Source: Synechococcus sp. PCC 7335 | GTDB taxonomy: Bacteria > Cyanobacteriota > Cyanobacteriia > Phormidesmidales > Phormidesmidaceae | Length of the DNA stretch: 64,000 nt | Direction: 5' to 3' | Assembly: GCF_000155595.1 (NCBI RefSeq) | Contig: NZ_DS989904.1 | Location: forward strand, 2,777,620-2,841,619 | In this document: positions 35,317 through 44,568 of the stretch, one piece after another | Numbering within the stretch: position 1 is the stretch's first letter | Layout: the number at the start of each line of letters is the position of its first letter | Translations under genes and position numbers: made by a program | Notes under the pieces: model-generated | Databases searched by the model: none | The model's input: the letters and a program-made list of their open reading frames with translations, nothing else | Told to the model about the DNA's origin: nothing

Positions 35317-36219
35317 TTAACCTAGCTCAAACGTAGTAATTCCAAATATCTTGTTCAAAGGCAGTTCGGGTGGTGTTTGGGTGTACATTCTAGCGGTTTC
35401 AAATACGCTGGTCATACGATACTTTTTGACTAGCTCAACAGCTGCAGTATTCACACTAGGAATGTCTAGATAAAATGGCTGATCGCTGTTGACATGGGCC
35501 GTTAGTGATAGAAAAATCTCTTCTGCAAATTGAGGGGTGTCGGCAAAGAGCGGCCCAATCTTATAGCCTTGCTGGCAAGGGCGAAGCACCCCATAACCAG
35601 ACAACTTACTATCGTGTATTAACCCGACGGTAATATGCTGCGATGAACTCAGCCAACAGCGCAAAAAGTCAGCGCGTTCATAGAGAAAGATACTTTTATC
35701 ATAATCATTGATCTCTTTTATCGGAATTGACGATAAAGAGACAAGATTAATGCTGCCTACTCTGCTTTCAGTCTGAACAGGGCTTTCATCTGAGCGCCGA
35801 AAGCCTTGGTATCTAATGTTGCGATGAGCTAGTTGGAAACCAGATTTGACATAGTTATTTTGCTGCTCTACCACGCCATCCAAGCCAATATTTCGACTTT
35901 GTAGATAGCTCAGCCCTGCTTGCCATATTTGTATTCCGTACCCGCGCCCTCTAAATTCTGGCTTGACGATATAAAGTCCTAGGAAGCCAAATGTATCGCC
36001 ATACTTGACTACCGAAAGGCTGGCAACGGGTTCATCGTCTAAAAAACCCATGAAAAAGCCGTCTGGATCAGCCGCGTAGAAGCAATTGACATCGTCTAGT
36101 CCAGGATTCCAGCCTTCAGTAGCGGCCCATTTCACTGCGATCGCCAACTCATCACGAGTCATGGTTCGCACAGTATAGATACCCTCGTTGTTTTGTTCGT
36201 TGCACTGAGATGACATCAT
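35317..36219 (-). CDS. GNAT family N-acetyltransferase
   Basis: The 300-residue protein carries a GNAT domain in its first 140 residues (LGLYIVKPEFRGRGYGIQIW holds the RxxGxG acetyl-CoA motif). The C-terminal half (about 165-290) resembles the second domain of YitH/HolE-like acetyltransferases, with DIPSVNTAAVELVKKY near 255. It is divergent from the allantoinase gene (84-bp gap) and might share its promoter region. The acceptor substrate is unknown. Confidence 0.82.
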   Translation of the reverse strand: MMSSQCNEQNNEGIYTVRTMTRDELAIAVKWAATEGWNPGLDDVNCFYAADPDGFFMGFLDDEPVASLSVVKYGDTFGFLGLYIVKPEFRGRGYGIQIWQAGLSYLQSRNIGLDGVVEQQNNYVKSGFQLAHRNIRYQGFRRSDESPVQTESRVGSINLVSLSSIPIKEINDYDKSIFLYERADFLRCWLSSSQHITVGLIHDSKLSGYGVLRPCQQGYKIGPLFADTPQFAEEIFLSLTAHVNSDQPFYLDIPSVNTAAVELVKKYRMTSVFETARMYTQTPPELPLNKIFGITTFELG

Positions 36220-36312
36220 TCGCTAGCGACCTAAGAATCTAGAACAACTCTAAGTACTCTTTATAGATAATATGCTGGTTGAATACTGTCAAAAGTTAAA
36301 GGAATGGCTTCT

Positions 36313-37215
36313 ATGACTGCAAACTATCCTCGCGACTTGATCGGTTATGGACAGCACCCACCGAATCCCCAATGGCCAAATCAAGCTCAGCTCGCTCTCC
36401 AGTTTGTAATCAACTACGAAGAGGGCGGCGAAAACTGTATTTTGCATGGCGATGCTGCTTCGGAGTCTTTTCTCTCTGAAATTATTGGCGCATCACCGCT
36501 GCTAGGCGTGAGAAATCTAAATATGGAGTCGATGTATGAGTACGGTAGCCGAGCCGGATTTTGGCGACTGCACCGCTTGTTTACCGAGCGGAACTTACCG
36601 CTGACAGTCTATGCCGTGGCGATGGCGCTAGAGAGAAACCCGGATGCGGGAAAGGCGATGGTGGAAGCGGATTGGGAGGTGGCTAGCCACGGCTACCGTT
36701 GGATTGACTATCAGTATGTGGGAGAAGATGTGGAGCGATCGCACATCCAAAAAGCTATCGATATCCACACCCAGGTCATTGGCAGCAGACCCTTAGGGTT
36801 TTACCAGGGTCGCAACAGTCCTAATACCCGGCGATTAGTCGTTGAAGAAGGCGGCTTTCTCTACGATGCTGATAGCTACGCTGATGATCTGCCCTACTGG
36901 AATCACGATTACGGCAAACCGCATCTAGTTATTCCTTACACCCTGGACAACAATGACATGCGTTTCGCTACCGCCCAAGGATTCAATTCGGGCGACCAGT
37001 TTTTCACCTATTTACGAGATGCGTTTGATGTCCTCTACGCAGAAGGTCAGCAGTCTCCCAAAATGATGAGCGTCGGTCTGCACTGTCGGCTCTCTGGCAG
37101 ACCTGGAAGAACAGCTGCCCTAGCAAAATTCTTAGACTATGTGCAAAGCCACGATAAGGTTTGGATCTGCCGGCGCGTCGATATTGCAAGACATTGGCAC
37201 GAGGCGTTTACATAG
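36313..37215 (+). CDS. puuE: Allantoinase PuuE (polysaccharide-deacetylase fold)
   Basis: PuuE hydrolyses allantoin to allantoate without the classic dinuclear metal fold. The protein (300 residues from ATG 36313) starts MTANYPRDLIGYGQHPPNPQ and contains FVINYEEGGE, EYGSRAGFWRL, ASHGYRWIDYQ and GRNSPNTRRL, all typical of PuuE. The second ATG is preferred: AAAGGA at 36298-36303 abuts the first ATG but lies 9 nt from the second. Other purine-breakdown genes are not seen in the window. It would release nitrogen from urate-derived allantoin. Confidence 0.9.
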   Translation: MTANYPRDLIGYGQHPPNPQWPNQAQLALQFVINYEEGGENCILHGDAASESFLSEIIGASPLLGVRNLNMESMYEYGSRAGFWRLHRLFTERNLPLTVYAVAMALERNPDAGKAMVEADWEVASHGYRWIDYQYVGEDVERSHIQKAIDIHTQVIGSRPLGFYQGRNSPNTRRLVVEEGGFLYDADSYADDLPYWNHDYGKPHLVIPYTLDNNDMRFATAQGFNSGDQFFTYLRDAFDVLYAEGQQSPKMMSVGLHCRLSGRPGRTAALAKFLDYVQSHDKVWICRRVDIARHWHEAFT

Positions 37216-37218
37216 GCA

Positions 37219-37395
37219 TCAACCATCATAGTCGCTTTGCTGCAAGGTGTTTCTCTCAAAAGCGTTCATTTCAAAAGCACGACCATCGAAACTTGCCATC
37301 TCGTGGGGCATGATTGAAAGAATAGCCGGATCACTCTCTAACCAAGCCGCGATTTCGCCAATAGATGAAAGGAAAGTAGCTAGTAGCTTTTTCAT
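37219..37395 (-). CDS. Small hypothetical protein
   Basis: A 58-residue frame from ATG 37395 (MKKLLATFLSSIGEIAAWLE). GGAG lies 9 nt upstream, which makes this start better than an in-frame ATG at 37410. It converges with puuE, the stop codons being 3 bp apart. No family recognised; an amphipathic N-terminal helix and acidic middle are the only features. Confidence 0.45.
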   Translation of the reverse strand: MKKLLATFLSSIGEIAAWLESDPAILSIMPHEMASFDGRAFEMNAFERNTLQQSDYDG

Positions 37396-37580
37396 AGCAG
37401 TACGCTCCATCGATATTTCTCAGATAGTACAAACTCTATTCTGATCAAAGCAAGCAATTCATATAGTTCTTATCATCCCGCCATAGGCTAGTGGATCTAT
37501 CAAACTAATGCTATCGATTTCAAACGCTTAGCTTAGTATTGAGTAGTCGCTCGCTATTCTCTCACTATCACTGCCTAGAC

Positions 37581-38009
37581 TTAAGACTTGAGCACTAGAA
37601 CAGGACAGTGCGCTGAGCGAATGACCCGCTCAGCAACCGAACCGATCAAGAATCGGCTGAGACCTTTCCTGCCTTGAGAAGGCATGATGATCATCTCTAC
37701 TCCTATCTTTTCAGCATATTCGATAACCTGAGTGGCCGGATCGCCCAGTGTGATCTCGACATGAACCCCGCTATAGCCCAATTCGTCCATCTTTTTACTC
37801 AAGAAATCATGGACCTTTTGCTTGCGCTCATCATCTGTAAGCGTGTCCCACATCGCCGCCGGATCAGCCGGATGCAGCGGCGATAGACTATGAATAATTT
37901 TTAAGCCTGAAGCATCTTCAACGTACGCTTTGGCAACAGCGATCGCCTCATAAGATGACTCAGAGAAATCAGTGGGGACCAGAACCGTTTTTTTCTTGAG
38001 CCAGTTCAT
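37581..38009 (-). CDS. Universal stress protein (UspA family)
   Basis: The 142-residue single Usp domain starts KTVLVPTDFSESSYEAIAVA and ends with the ATP-binding signature G-x2-G-x9-G-S (within SQGRKGLSRFLIGSVAERVI) and CPVLVLKS. It therefore probably binds ATP. It lies 65 bp downstream of the AGCS symporter on the same strand. Such Usp proteins often accompany transporters and may modulate them. Confidence 0.9.
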   Translation of the reverse strand: MNWLKKKTVLVPTDFSESSYEAIAVAKAYVEDASGLKIIHSLSPLHPADPAAMWDTLTDDERKQKVHDFLSKKMDELGYSGVHVEITLGDPATQVIEYAEKIGVEMIIMPSQGRKGLSRFLIGSVAERVIRSAHCPVLVLKS

Positions 38010-38074
38010 TACTTATCTCCGCTTATGTCGTTTTACTCTCTGCTAAGCCAAGCCCGTTGTTTATACCATCCTAT

Positions 38075-39664
38075 CTACCTCAAAACACGCTCTTTAGCCT
38101 CCATCACAGCTTCAATCATTTCGCCTGAGTTCAAACGATTCATGTAGCTTTCTAACTCACTAGCCACGATGCCAGAAAGGAAGAAGCAACCTAGCAGGTT
38201 AGGAATGGACATCGCTAGTAAAAGAATATCGCTAAACTGTAAAACCAACTGAAGATTGATGATTGAACCAACAAATCCGCAGAATAGAAACAGCGCTTTG
38301 TATATATTCACCGTGGCATCGCCAAATAAGTAAGACCATGCCATCTGACCGTAATAGCTCCAGGAAATCATCGTAGAGATGGCAAACAAAAAGCCCGCGA
38401 TCGCAATTACATAGGGAAACCAACCGATAATCGTCGCAAAAGACGCTGCCGATAGTCTAGCTCCGTCTAGATCAGCAGCGGCAGGATCGGCATATACACC
38501 CGTTAAAACAATCACCATAGCCGTCATATTACAGATGAACATCGTGTCGATAAAAGGCTCTAGCAAAGCAACAATTCCTTCTCGTACCGGTTCATCAGTC
38601 CGGGCGGCTGAATGGGCGATCGCCGCAGAGCCAATCCCAGCCTCGTTAGAAAAAACCGCTCGCTGAAACCCAATAACAATCGCACCTAACAACCCACCTG
38701 CGACCGCCTGTGGCACAAAAGCCGATGAAATAATCGTCCCAATCGCTCCTGGAATATCGGTAAACCTCACCAACATCACCCACACGCAGGCCAAGGCATA
38801 GATCACAGCCATAAAGGGTACTAAGAACCCTGCTACTGCTCCAATTCTCTCGATTCCACCTAGGATTACTAAGCCAACGATAGCGACTAGAATTAAGCCG
38901 AACAGCCAGCTTGCATTCTCAAAGAACGGAACTACATTCGACACAGCCGCATAGGCCTGATTGGCCTGAAACATATTGCCCGCACCCATCGTGGCGATCG
39001 CGCAAAAGACGGCATAGATGACGCCTAAGCCTTTGCCAAATCCTCTCATGCCAATAGAAGAAAGTCCCCGAGAAAGGTAGTACATCGGGCCACCGCCCAC
39101 CGTTCCGTCGGGCTTAATCGTTCGAAACTTTTGACCCAGCGTACATTCTGCAAACTTACTCGACATTCCCAGAAAGCCCGCTACCGTCATCCAAAAAGCA
39201 GCCCCTGGGCCTCCTAAGCGAATGGCGATCGCCACCCCGGCAATATTGCCGATACCCACTGTTCCAGAGAGCGCCGCTGCTAGCGCCTGAAAGTGAGAAA
39301 CATCTCCCTCATCTTCGGGGTCATCGTACTTACCGCGTACGATATCAATTGCATGCTTAAAAGCTCGCACATTAATAAACTTCATCCGCAGCGTAAAAAA
39401 GACAGCGCCAGCAACCAGCCACAGAACAATAAACGGGATGCCATTTTCGCCCCCGATCTTGAAGTAGAACACAAGATTGAGAGCATCTATTATTCTTTGG
39501 AAGACAGATTCTATGATACCGGCTGATGCGGTTGCACCCTCGCTGTCTTGGGCATATACCGCCTGAGGGACCAAAATTACGGTGGTAATCAAAAGATAGA
39601 ATTTGTACTTGAATTTATACTTAAAGCTAGATAATACCTGTCTCATAACTGTCCTTAACTCCAA
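38075..39664 (-). CDS. Sodium:alanine/glycine symporter (AGCS family)
   Basis: The 529-residue transporter takes up alanine or glycine with Na+. Features are GTVGIGNIAGVAIAIRLGGP and GMSSKFAECTLGQKFR (family signature), GGGPMYYLSRGL, and FSNEAGIGSAAIAHSAA. A signal-like segment (residues about 18-38, ending VYAQD) precedes the first conserved helix. It is upstream of a Usp gene on the same strand. In this region it would add small amino acids to the organic-nitrogen diet. Confidence 0.9.
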   Translation of the reverse strand: MELRTVMRQVLSSFKYKFKYKFYLLITTVILVPQAVYAQDSEGATASAGIIESVFQRIIDALNLVFYFKIGGENGIPFIVLWLVAGAVFFTLRMKFINVRAFKHAIDIVRGKYDDPEDEGDVSHFQALAAALSGTVGIGNIAGVAIAIRLGGPGAAFWMTVAGFLGMSSKFAECTLGQKFRTIKPDGTVGGGPMYYLSRGLSSIGMRGFGKGLGVIYAVFCAIATMGAGNMFQANQAYAAVSNVVPFFENASWLFGLILVAIVGLVILGGIERIGAVAGFLVPFMAVIYALACVWVMLVRFTDIPGAIGTIISSAFVPQAVAGGLLGAIVIGFQRAVFSNEAGIGSAAIAHSAARTDEPVREGIVALLEPFIDTMFICNMTAMVIVLTGVYADPAAADLDGARLSAASFATIIGWFPYVIAIAGFLFAISTMISWSYYGQMAWSYLFGDATVNIYKALFLFCGFVGSIINLQLVLQFSDILLLAMSIPNLLGCFFLSGIVASELESYMNRLNSGEMIEAVMEAKERVLR

Positions 39665-39891
39665 TTACGTGAACGAGAAGATCTGGGCAGCAACAGCAGC
39701 GTTCTCGTTGCAGCACTCACTTTCATATCAATTGTTAGATAATTGCTTGATGGCTAAAGCCTTATGATTCTGAGGCTTTTAAATAAGCTCGTGATAATTG
39801 TTGTATCCCTATACAGTCCGAGATACTGTAGTCCAAGATACGTGAATTGAATTGATCCTCGCCCTAACGGTCAGTAGCGTTGCCTTCTGGC

Positions 39892-40914
39892 CTAGGTGAT
39901 AGGCCAAAGTTCTTGAGTCAAAGAGGCCTCTAAGCTGGGGGCTGTCTCAATGATATTGTAGGCAACAAACTGCTCTGCCATTCGCATCCAGCGATCGCTG
40001 TCAATGATCCCTAGTGATGGAGGCTCAATTCCTAGCAGCATATACTCTGAAATCAGCTCCAAAGATGCTGTTTGATAGGCAACATCTTCGTACTTACTCC
40101 CTGGTTCAACGTAGTCAGCGACTACAGTAGCCGCTGCTGCTGGAATATCTTCTAGGGCGATCGCCCACCCTCCAAACGCCCCTTTCAAAAAACCGCTAAC
40201 CTGCTCAGGTGCTGTTGCAATTAGCTCGTTATGAGCAAAAATAACCTGAGCATAAGCTTCATAGCCATAGTCAGCTAGCTTCAATACATTCGGAACGATC
40301 TGATACTGAGCAGCAAATCCTATTGGCTCATCAACTGCGTAGCACTGAATAGCCGCCAGTTCTCCAGATAGCAACAAGTCATACTTACTCTCGTAAGGAA
40401 TTTCAACTACCTCAATGGCAGTCTCTCCTAAATCACTTGCACCTTGTACCAACGCCATGACTGCTAAACCATCGACGTGCATACCTACTTTTTTGCCTAC
40501 CAAATCTTCTAGCGTTGAAATCTCTGAGTCTGGCAAAGTCATCAGCCCTAATGGAGAAGCCTGAAACATTGTCGCTACCGCTTTGATGGTTGCACCATCA
40601 GCTTGCGCTGCCAAAATCAAGTTTTGCTCCGCACAGCCAATGACGCTAGGATTCGCAGCCACTACTTCTGGCACAACCACGCCCGACTCCCAGGGTTTGA
40701 GGTCCACTGCTACCCCTTCTGCAGAATATAGCCCTAAGCCATCTGCCAGCAGTAAGCCCGCAAACTGCACGTTAAACTTCCAGTCTAACTGCATCGTTAA
40801 AGTAGAATTAGACATTGCTAGAGCCCCGGAACGCTTACTGAAAAGCGCATTTGCAGCGAGGCCTAATCCGCCATACCCAGATAGCTGTAAAAGCTGCCGA
40901 CGAGAAAGTGTCAT
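39892..40914 (-). CDS. NMT1/THI5-like ABC substrate-binding protein, Tat-exported
   Basis: The 340-residue periplasmic binding protein begins MTLSRRQLLQLSGYGGLGLA, a twin-arginine signal. The body follows the NMT1/THI5 fold: LDWKFNVQFAGLLLADGLGL, LKPWESGVVVPEVVA, VGKKVGMHVDG and AIQCYAVDEP. This family binds thiamine-precursor pyrimidines, riboflavin, or similar ring compounds. No permease or ATPase gene is adjacent, so it must share a transporter encoded elsewhere. A flanking MOSC gene lies 72 bp upstream on the same strand. Confidence 0.83.
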   Translation of the reverse strand: MTLSRRQLLQLSGYGGLGLAANALFSKRSGALAMSNSTLTMQLDWKFNVQFAGLLLADGLGLYSAEGVAVDLKPWESGVVVPEVVAANPSVIGCAEQNLILAAQADGATIKAVATMFQASPLGLMTLPDSEISTLEDLVGKKVGMHVDGLAVMALVQGASDLGETAIEVVEIPYESKYDLLLSGELAAIQCYAVDEPIGFAAQYQIVPNVLKLADYGYEAYAQVIFAHNELIATAPEQVSGFLKGAFGGWAIALEDIPAAAATVVADYVEPGSKYEDVAYQTASLELISEYMLLGIEPPSLGIIDSDRWMRMAEQFVAYNIIETAPSLEASLTQELWPIT

Positions 40915-40986
40915 AGAAATTTCATAGAGAGAAAACGCGGTTGGCGGACGACTCGATAGCCAGCGAGTCGTCGAACAAGAAAATGA

Positions 40987-41790
40987 TTAGTCTAAAAGTT
41001 TAATAGCATCGCCAGCTTTAACCATCCCTTCTACTAGAACAGCACCATATACACCAGCATAGCCCTCACGAGTATTCGCAATATGTTTGATGATGTTGGG
41101 GTTAGCCTCAGAAGTGTCGGGGTCTAAGGTGATCATTTTGCATCTAGGGTCGCGCTCTAGCATTGTGACTTCTAACTGGTCGCCTATTTTCAAACGCTTG
41201 CCCAGCAGTTCATTCTCATACAGCGGCGGTTTATCTTCGTTCCAGTTCACATAGAGATTTGCACGAAACCGACGCTTGTCAACGTCTATTGCTAACTCGT
41301 CAGATAATGATTCCTGTAGTTGAACTGAGAACAAAGAGAGTGGCCTACAGTCGTATTGGCTTTTTTGAGTGAAATGCACTCTCAGAGTTGGATCTCCGCT
41401 GAGGGTTTGAATATGGTTCAAAAAGGCTTCATCCTCTAGGCGATAAGTCTCACCTTCAGGCGTTTCTACCTCTACAGAAAAGTCTTGAATGGTGGGAGTT
41501 AGTGGATTGATGCCAGGAGCCATACTTTGAGCTGCTTCTAGATTGCTAGGTTTTAGCGTCGCGTCAGCTTGCCTGTAGCGAGGGGTATAAAGCAACAGAG
41601 ACTCTACATCTCGTGCGGTGAACCAGGGAAATCCAGGATTGCCCTTATCTGTCACAAGGCTGTATACGCGATCGCCCATGAGTCCTGCAAAGGCCACAAA
41701 AGCTTCCGCAAGGTTTTCTCCTCGCATACTTTTAACTGGATAGCGCCAGATGCTCTCGATTGTGCCAACTGTAGACATTTCAAACCTCAA
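40987..41790 (-). CDS. MOSC domain-containing protein
   Basis: The 267-residue protein has an N-terminal MOSC beta-barrel (IWRYPVKSMRGENLAEAFV) and a C-terminal MOSC core (RRFRANLYVNW, DPRCKMITLDPDT with the conserved Cys). MOSC proteins handle molybdenum cofactor or its sulfur, or act as YcbX/mARC-like reductases of N-hydroxylated compounds. The latter would suit an amine-rich neighbourhood, but is inference. It lies 38 bp after the third GS-like gene on the same strand, likely in one transcript. Confidence 0.87.
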   Translation of the reverse strand: MRFEMSTVGTIESIWRYPVKSMRGENLAEAFVAFAGLMGDRVYSLVTDKGNPGFPWFTARDVESLLLYTPRYRQADATLKPSNLEAAQSMAPGINPLTPTIQDFSVEVETPEGETYRLEDEAFLNHIQTLSGDPTLRVHFTQKSQYDCRPLSLFSVQLQESLSDELAIDVDKRRFRANLYVNWNEDKPPLYENELLGKRLKIGDQLEVTMLERDPRCKMITLDPDTSEANPNIIKHIANTREGYAGVYGAVLVEGMVKAGDAIKLLD

Positions 41791-41828
41791 GAGTGAAAGG
41801 CAAAAAGAAACTCAGATGAACTGAAGCT

Positions 41829-43349
41829 CTAAGGCAAACAGTTCATGTAGTTTTCAGCATCCCAGTTGCTGGTAGTTGCCAGAAAGCGAATCCATTCATC
41901 GCGCTTGTACTCTTCGTAGAGTCCGTACATTTCGCCCGGCATGGCTGATTTGATTACCTCGTCTTCAGCTAGACGATCGAGTGCTTCTCCTAGAGACATG
42001 GGTAATTTTTTCGTTTGCTTACCAGCTTCCATCGCCTCATAGATATTGCGCTGCTCTGGCTGACCAGGATCTAGCTGGTTGCTAAGCCCATCGTCAAAGG
42101 CCTGCAGCATTGCGCCAGCCATCAGGTATGGATTCACCATTGAATCGACCGCGCGATATTCAAACCGGCCAGGCGCGGAAACGCGCAGGCCACAGGTGCG
42201 GTTTTGATAGCCCCAGTCGGAATAGACAGGCGCCCAAAAGCCCGCATCCCAAAGGCGACGATAAGAGTTGACAGTAGAGCAGCCAACCGCTGTAAGCGCA
42301 CCTAGATGAGCAATAACGCCGCCAATACAGTTCAATCCAATTGGACCGGGAATACGAGGCGATTCACCTGGAACAGGCATGAAGGTATTCTCACCGCCTT
42401 GATGATAGATGTAGTTACCTTCTAGGCCCAGAAGTGTCTCCATGCCAAATGTTTTCACCGTCGTGTCGCCACCTCGCCACAAAGAGAGGTTGTGATGACA
42501 GCCTGAAGCAGACACGCCCAAGAAGGGTTTGGACATAAAGCAGGCAATCAAGTTAAATTCTCTAGCTACCTGAGCGCAGATTTGTCGGTAGGTAGTAAGG
42601 CGATCACACGTCCTAAGCGCATCATCATACATAAAGTTCAGCTCTAGCTGACCTGGCGCATCCTCATGGTCGCCCTGGATCATGTCTAGGCCCATCGCCC
42701 GGCTATACTCGATCACTCTTAAGAAGACCGGACGTAATTCTTCAAACTGATCAATGTGATAACAGTTTGGCTTAGTCACACCGCCATCGGGCTTACCGTC
42801 GGGTCCCTTTTTTAGCCACATCATTTCCGGCTCGCAGCCGTGACGAAGCTGCAGTCCATGCTTCGCCTGAAAAGCCTCATGCAGGCGGATTAGATTACCG
42901 CGACAGTCCGCTGTGAGAAAGCCCCCCGGATTTTCTTCTTCCTCACGATTGCGAAAGCATACGCAGTACACTCTAGCTACTCGCTTATCCCAGGGTAGCT
43001 GACAAAACGTATCGACATCTGGAATGGCGACCAGCTCAGCTGCCTCTGGGCCATAGCCCAGATATTGCTGTCGGCGATCGAGTGCTAAGTTCACCGTTGC
43101 GCCATATACTAGCTGGATGCCACCTGCAGCCGTCTTTTCCCAGTGGTCGGAGGGAACGCCTTTTCCGACGATCTTGCCAGTGATTGAAATGAACTGATAG
43201 TAAATGTATTGAATACCCAGTTCATCAATTTTGGCGCGTACCTGCCGGACTTTTTCCGCTCTGCCTGCTGCCTCAACGTATTCAAGCAAATCTGTTGAAG
43301 CGGTCGATGTCTGTTCTTGGACATCGGTTCTAGTAATCACTCCGGTCAC
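41829..43349 (-). CDS. Glutamine synthetase-like ligase (third paralogue)
   Basis: The 506-residue GS-fold protein has IQYIYYQFISITGKIVGKGV, GCEPEMMWLKKG, GDHEDAPGQLELNF, SKPFLGVSASGCHHNLSLW and APGRFEYRAVDSMVNPYLMA. It is longer than the other two and more divergent around the nucleotide region, where the Lys in SKPF is kept. A palindromic operator lies about 100 bp upstream of its ATG, as for other island genes, so it is likely under the same regulator. A gamma-glutamyl-amine ligase role is inferred; the amine is unknown. Confidence 0.8.
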   Translation of the reverse strand: MTGVITRTDVQEQTSTASTDLLEYVEAAGRAEKVRQVRAKIDELGIQYIYYQFISITGKIVGKGVPSDHWEKTAAGGIQLVYGATVNLALDRRQQYLGYGPEAAELVAIPDVDTFCQLPWDKRVARVYCVCFRNREEEENPGGFLTADCRGNLIRLHEAFQAKHGLQLRHGCEPEMMWLKKGPDGKPDGGVTKPNCYHIDQFEELRPVFLRVIEYSRAMGLDMIQGDHEDAPGQLELNFMYDDALRTCDRLTTYRQICAQVAREFNLIACFMSKPFLGVSASGCHHNLSLWRGGDTTVKTFGMETLLGLEGNYIYHQGGENTFMPVPGESPRIPGPIGLNCIGGVIAHLGALTAVGCSTVNSYRRLWDAGFWAPVYSDWGYQNRTCGLRVSAPGRFEYRAVDSMVNPYLMAGAMLQAFDDGLSNQLDPGQPEQRNIYEAMEAGKQTKKLPMSLGEALDRLAEDEVIKSAMPGEMYGLYEEYKRDEWIRFLATTSNWDAENYMNCLP

Positions 43350-43446
43350 GGCAGGGGCTCTCCGTAATTTGTTGGTAGTTATTTGCTGATAGTTGTCTTT
43401 TTGGGGGGTTGCGTCTTAACACTAATCAGACTTTCTCAGTTAATCC

Positions 43447-43464
43447 AACTTGTTATGACAAGAC
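43447..43464. promoter_or_regulatory. Palindromic operator, candidate GntR/HutC site 2
   Basis: AACTTGTTATGACAAGAC, with core CTTGTTATGACAAG (43449-43462), one change from site 1. It lies in the 126-bp gap between the cytosolic binding-protein gene and the third GS-like gene, upstream of the latter. Confidence 0.75.
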
Positions 43465-43475
43465 TGTATCGGCTG

Positions 43476-44246
43476 TTACGAGAATGGAAAAGGCTTCCAT
43501 GGAATCCATGTCGCCCAAAGCTCAGCTAGCGTACCGTCATTGATTAGTTCTAAGAGAGTTTGTTCAAGCTGAGATAAAAGCAAAGGCTGCGTTTTTGAAA
43601 CCCCAATTGCAAAAGGGGCTTTGGTCGGTAGTGTGAATGCTAGACGTAGACTTGTATCCTCTTCTGCGGCCACGATCAGCACTAGCTCGTCATCGATAAG
43701 TGCGTCAATTTCTCCTGCTCGTAGAGCTGCTAGCATCTCAGGCAGTACCTGGTCACTGCCAGGGTAGGGGACGGCCTGAGCGCCAGGAAATCCTTCAACT
43801 AGGGCGATATTTGTACTATCTGCTAAGCCACCTACGCATTGATCTGCTAGCTGATCAGGCGAGGCAACTGTGCTCGTTTGTCTCACGAGTACTGCTTCGT
43901 CAAAGAGGCCGTAGGGTTGAGTGAAAGAAACTGCTTTTTGACGTTCGGGGGTAATTGCTTGATTGAACCAGACGACATCATATTCGCAATTTGTTGCAAG
44001 CTCTAGGCTGGTGTAGAAGTCTTCCATCGGCAAGTTATGCCATACCGGAATCAGATTAAGGCGATCGCACACGATTCTGGCTAGCTCTGGCTCATACCCT
44101 GTTCGGTAACCTTCCTCGTTGATGTAGCTCATAGGCCGCGCGTCGAAGTCACTAGCGACAATGTTTAGATAGCCGGCTTGCTTTGTTAAAGTCTGCTGGT
44201 CGGCTGAAAACTCAAGGTTCTCTGACAAAGTTTCTGTAGATTTCAT
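43476..44246 (-). CDS. Solute-binding protein (amino-acid type) lacking a signal peptide
   Basis: The 256-residue protein has the fold of amino-acid-binding ABC proteins (SBP_bac_3): ARPMSYINEEGYRTGYEPEL, DVVWFNQAITPERQKAVSFT, ADQCVGGLADSTNIALVEGF and AALRAGEIDALIDDEL. No signal peptide or lipobox is visible, so it would remain in the cytoplasm and may act as a sensor or carrier. It is divergent from the PhyH gene, with operator site 3 in the gap, and has operator site 2 just past its 3' end. No permease genes adjoin. Confidence 0.78.
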   Translation of the reverse strand: MKSTETLSENLEFSADQQTLTKQAGYLNIVASDFDARPMSYINEEGYRTGYEPELARIVCDRLNLIPVWHNLPMEDFYTSLELATNCEYDVVWFNQAITPERQKAVSFTQPYGLFDEAVLVRQTSTVASPDQLADQCVGGLADSTNIALVEGFPGAQAVPYPGSDQVLPEMLAALRAGEIDALIDDELVLIVAAEEDTSLRLAFTLPTKAPFAIGVSKTQPLLLSQLEQTLLELINDGTLAELWATWIPWKPFPFS

Positions 44247-44386
44247 TTTTATTTCTCTTCGCGATTTTGGTTTTCCCTTGGTTCTTTTTGGTTTTTTTGC
44301 CCGGTTCTATCTTGTTTCTGTATGAGTCTTCCGCTTTGTTATTTCTGAACCGAAAGTAGCAGAGAATACCGTTTCTCGCGTGAATA

Positions 44387-44404
44387 AACTTATTATGACA
44401 AGTA
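44387..44404. promoter_or_regulatory. Palindromic operator, candidate GntR/HutC site 3
   Basis: AACTTATTATGACAAGTA, core 44389-44402, two changes from site 1. It lies in the 322-bp divergent region between the binding-protein and PhyH genes and could control both. Confidence 0.68.
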
Positions 44405-44568
44405 GAGTTTGTTCAAGACTTTTTGTCAACTGCCGCTAGCGTTCCGCGCTGTTGATTCCGCACGGGGTGTTTCTTTTTGACTGTATTTCCTTTGGACTAT
44501 GGCTTTTAGCGACAGTTGCTTGAACGATGACTTTGGATTAAAGAATTTGTGTGTCGCCTCGGAGCATC

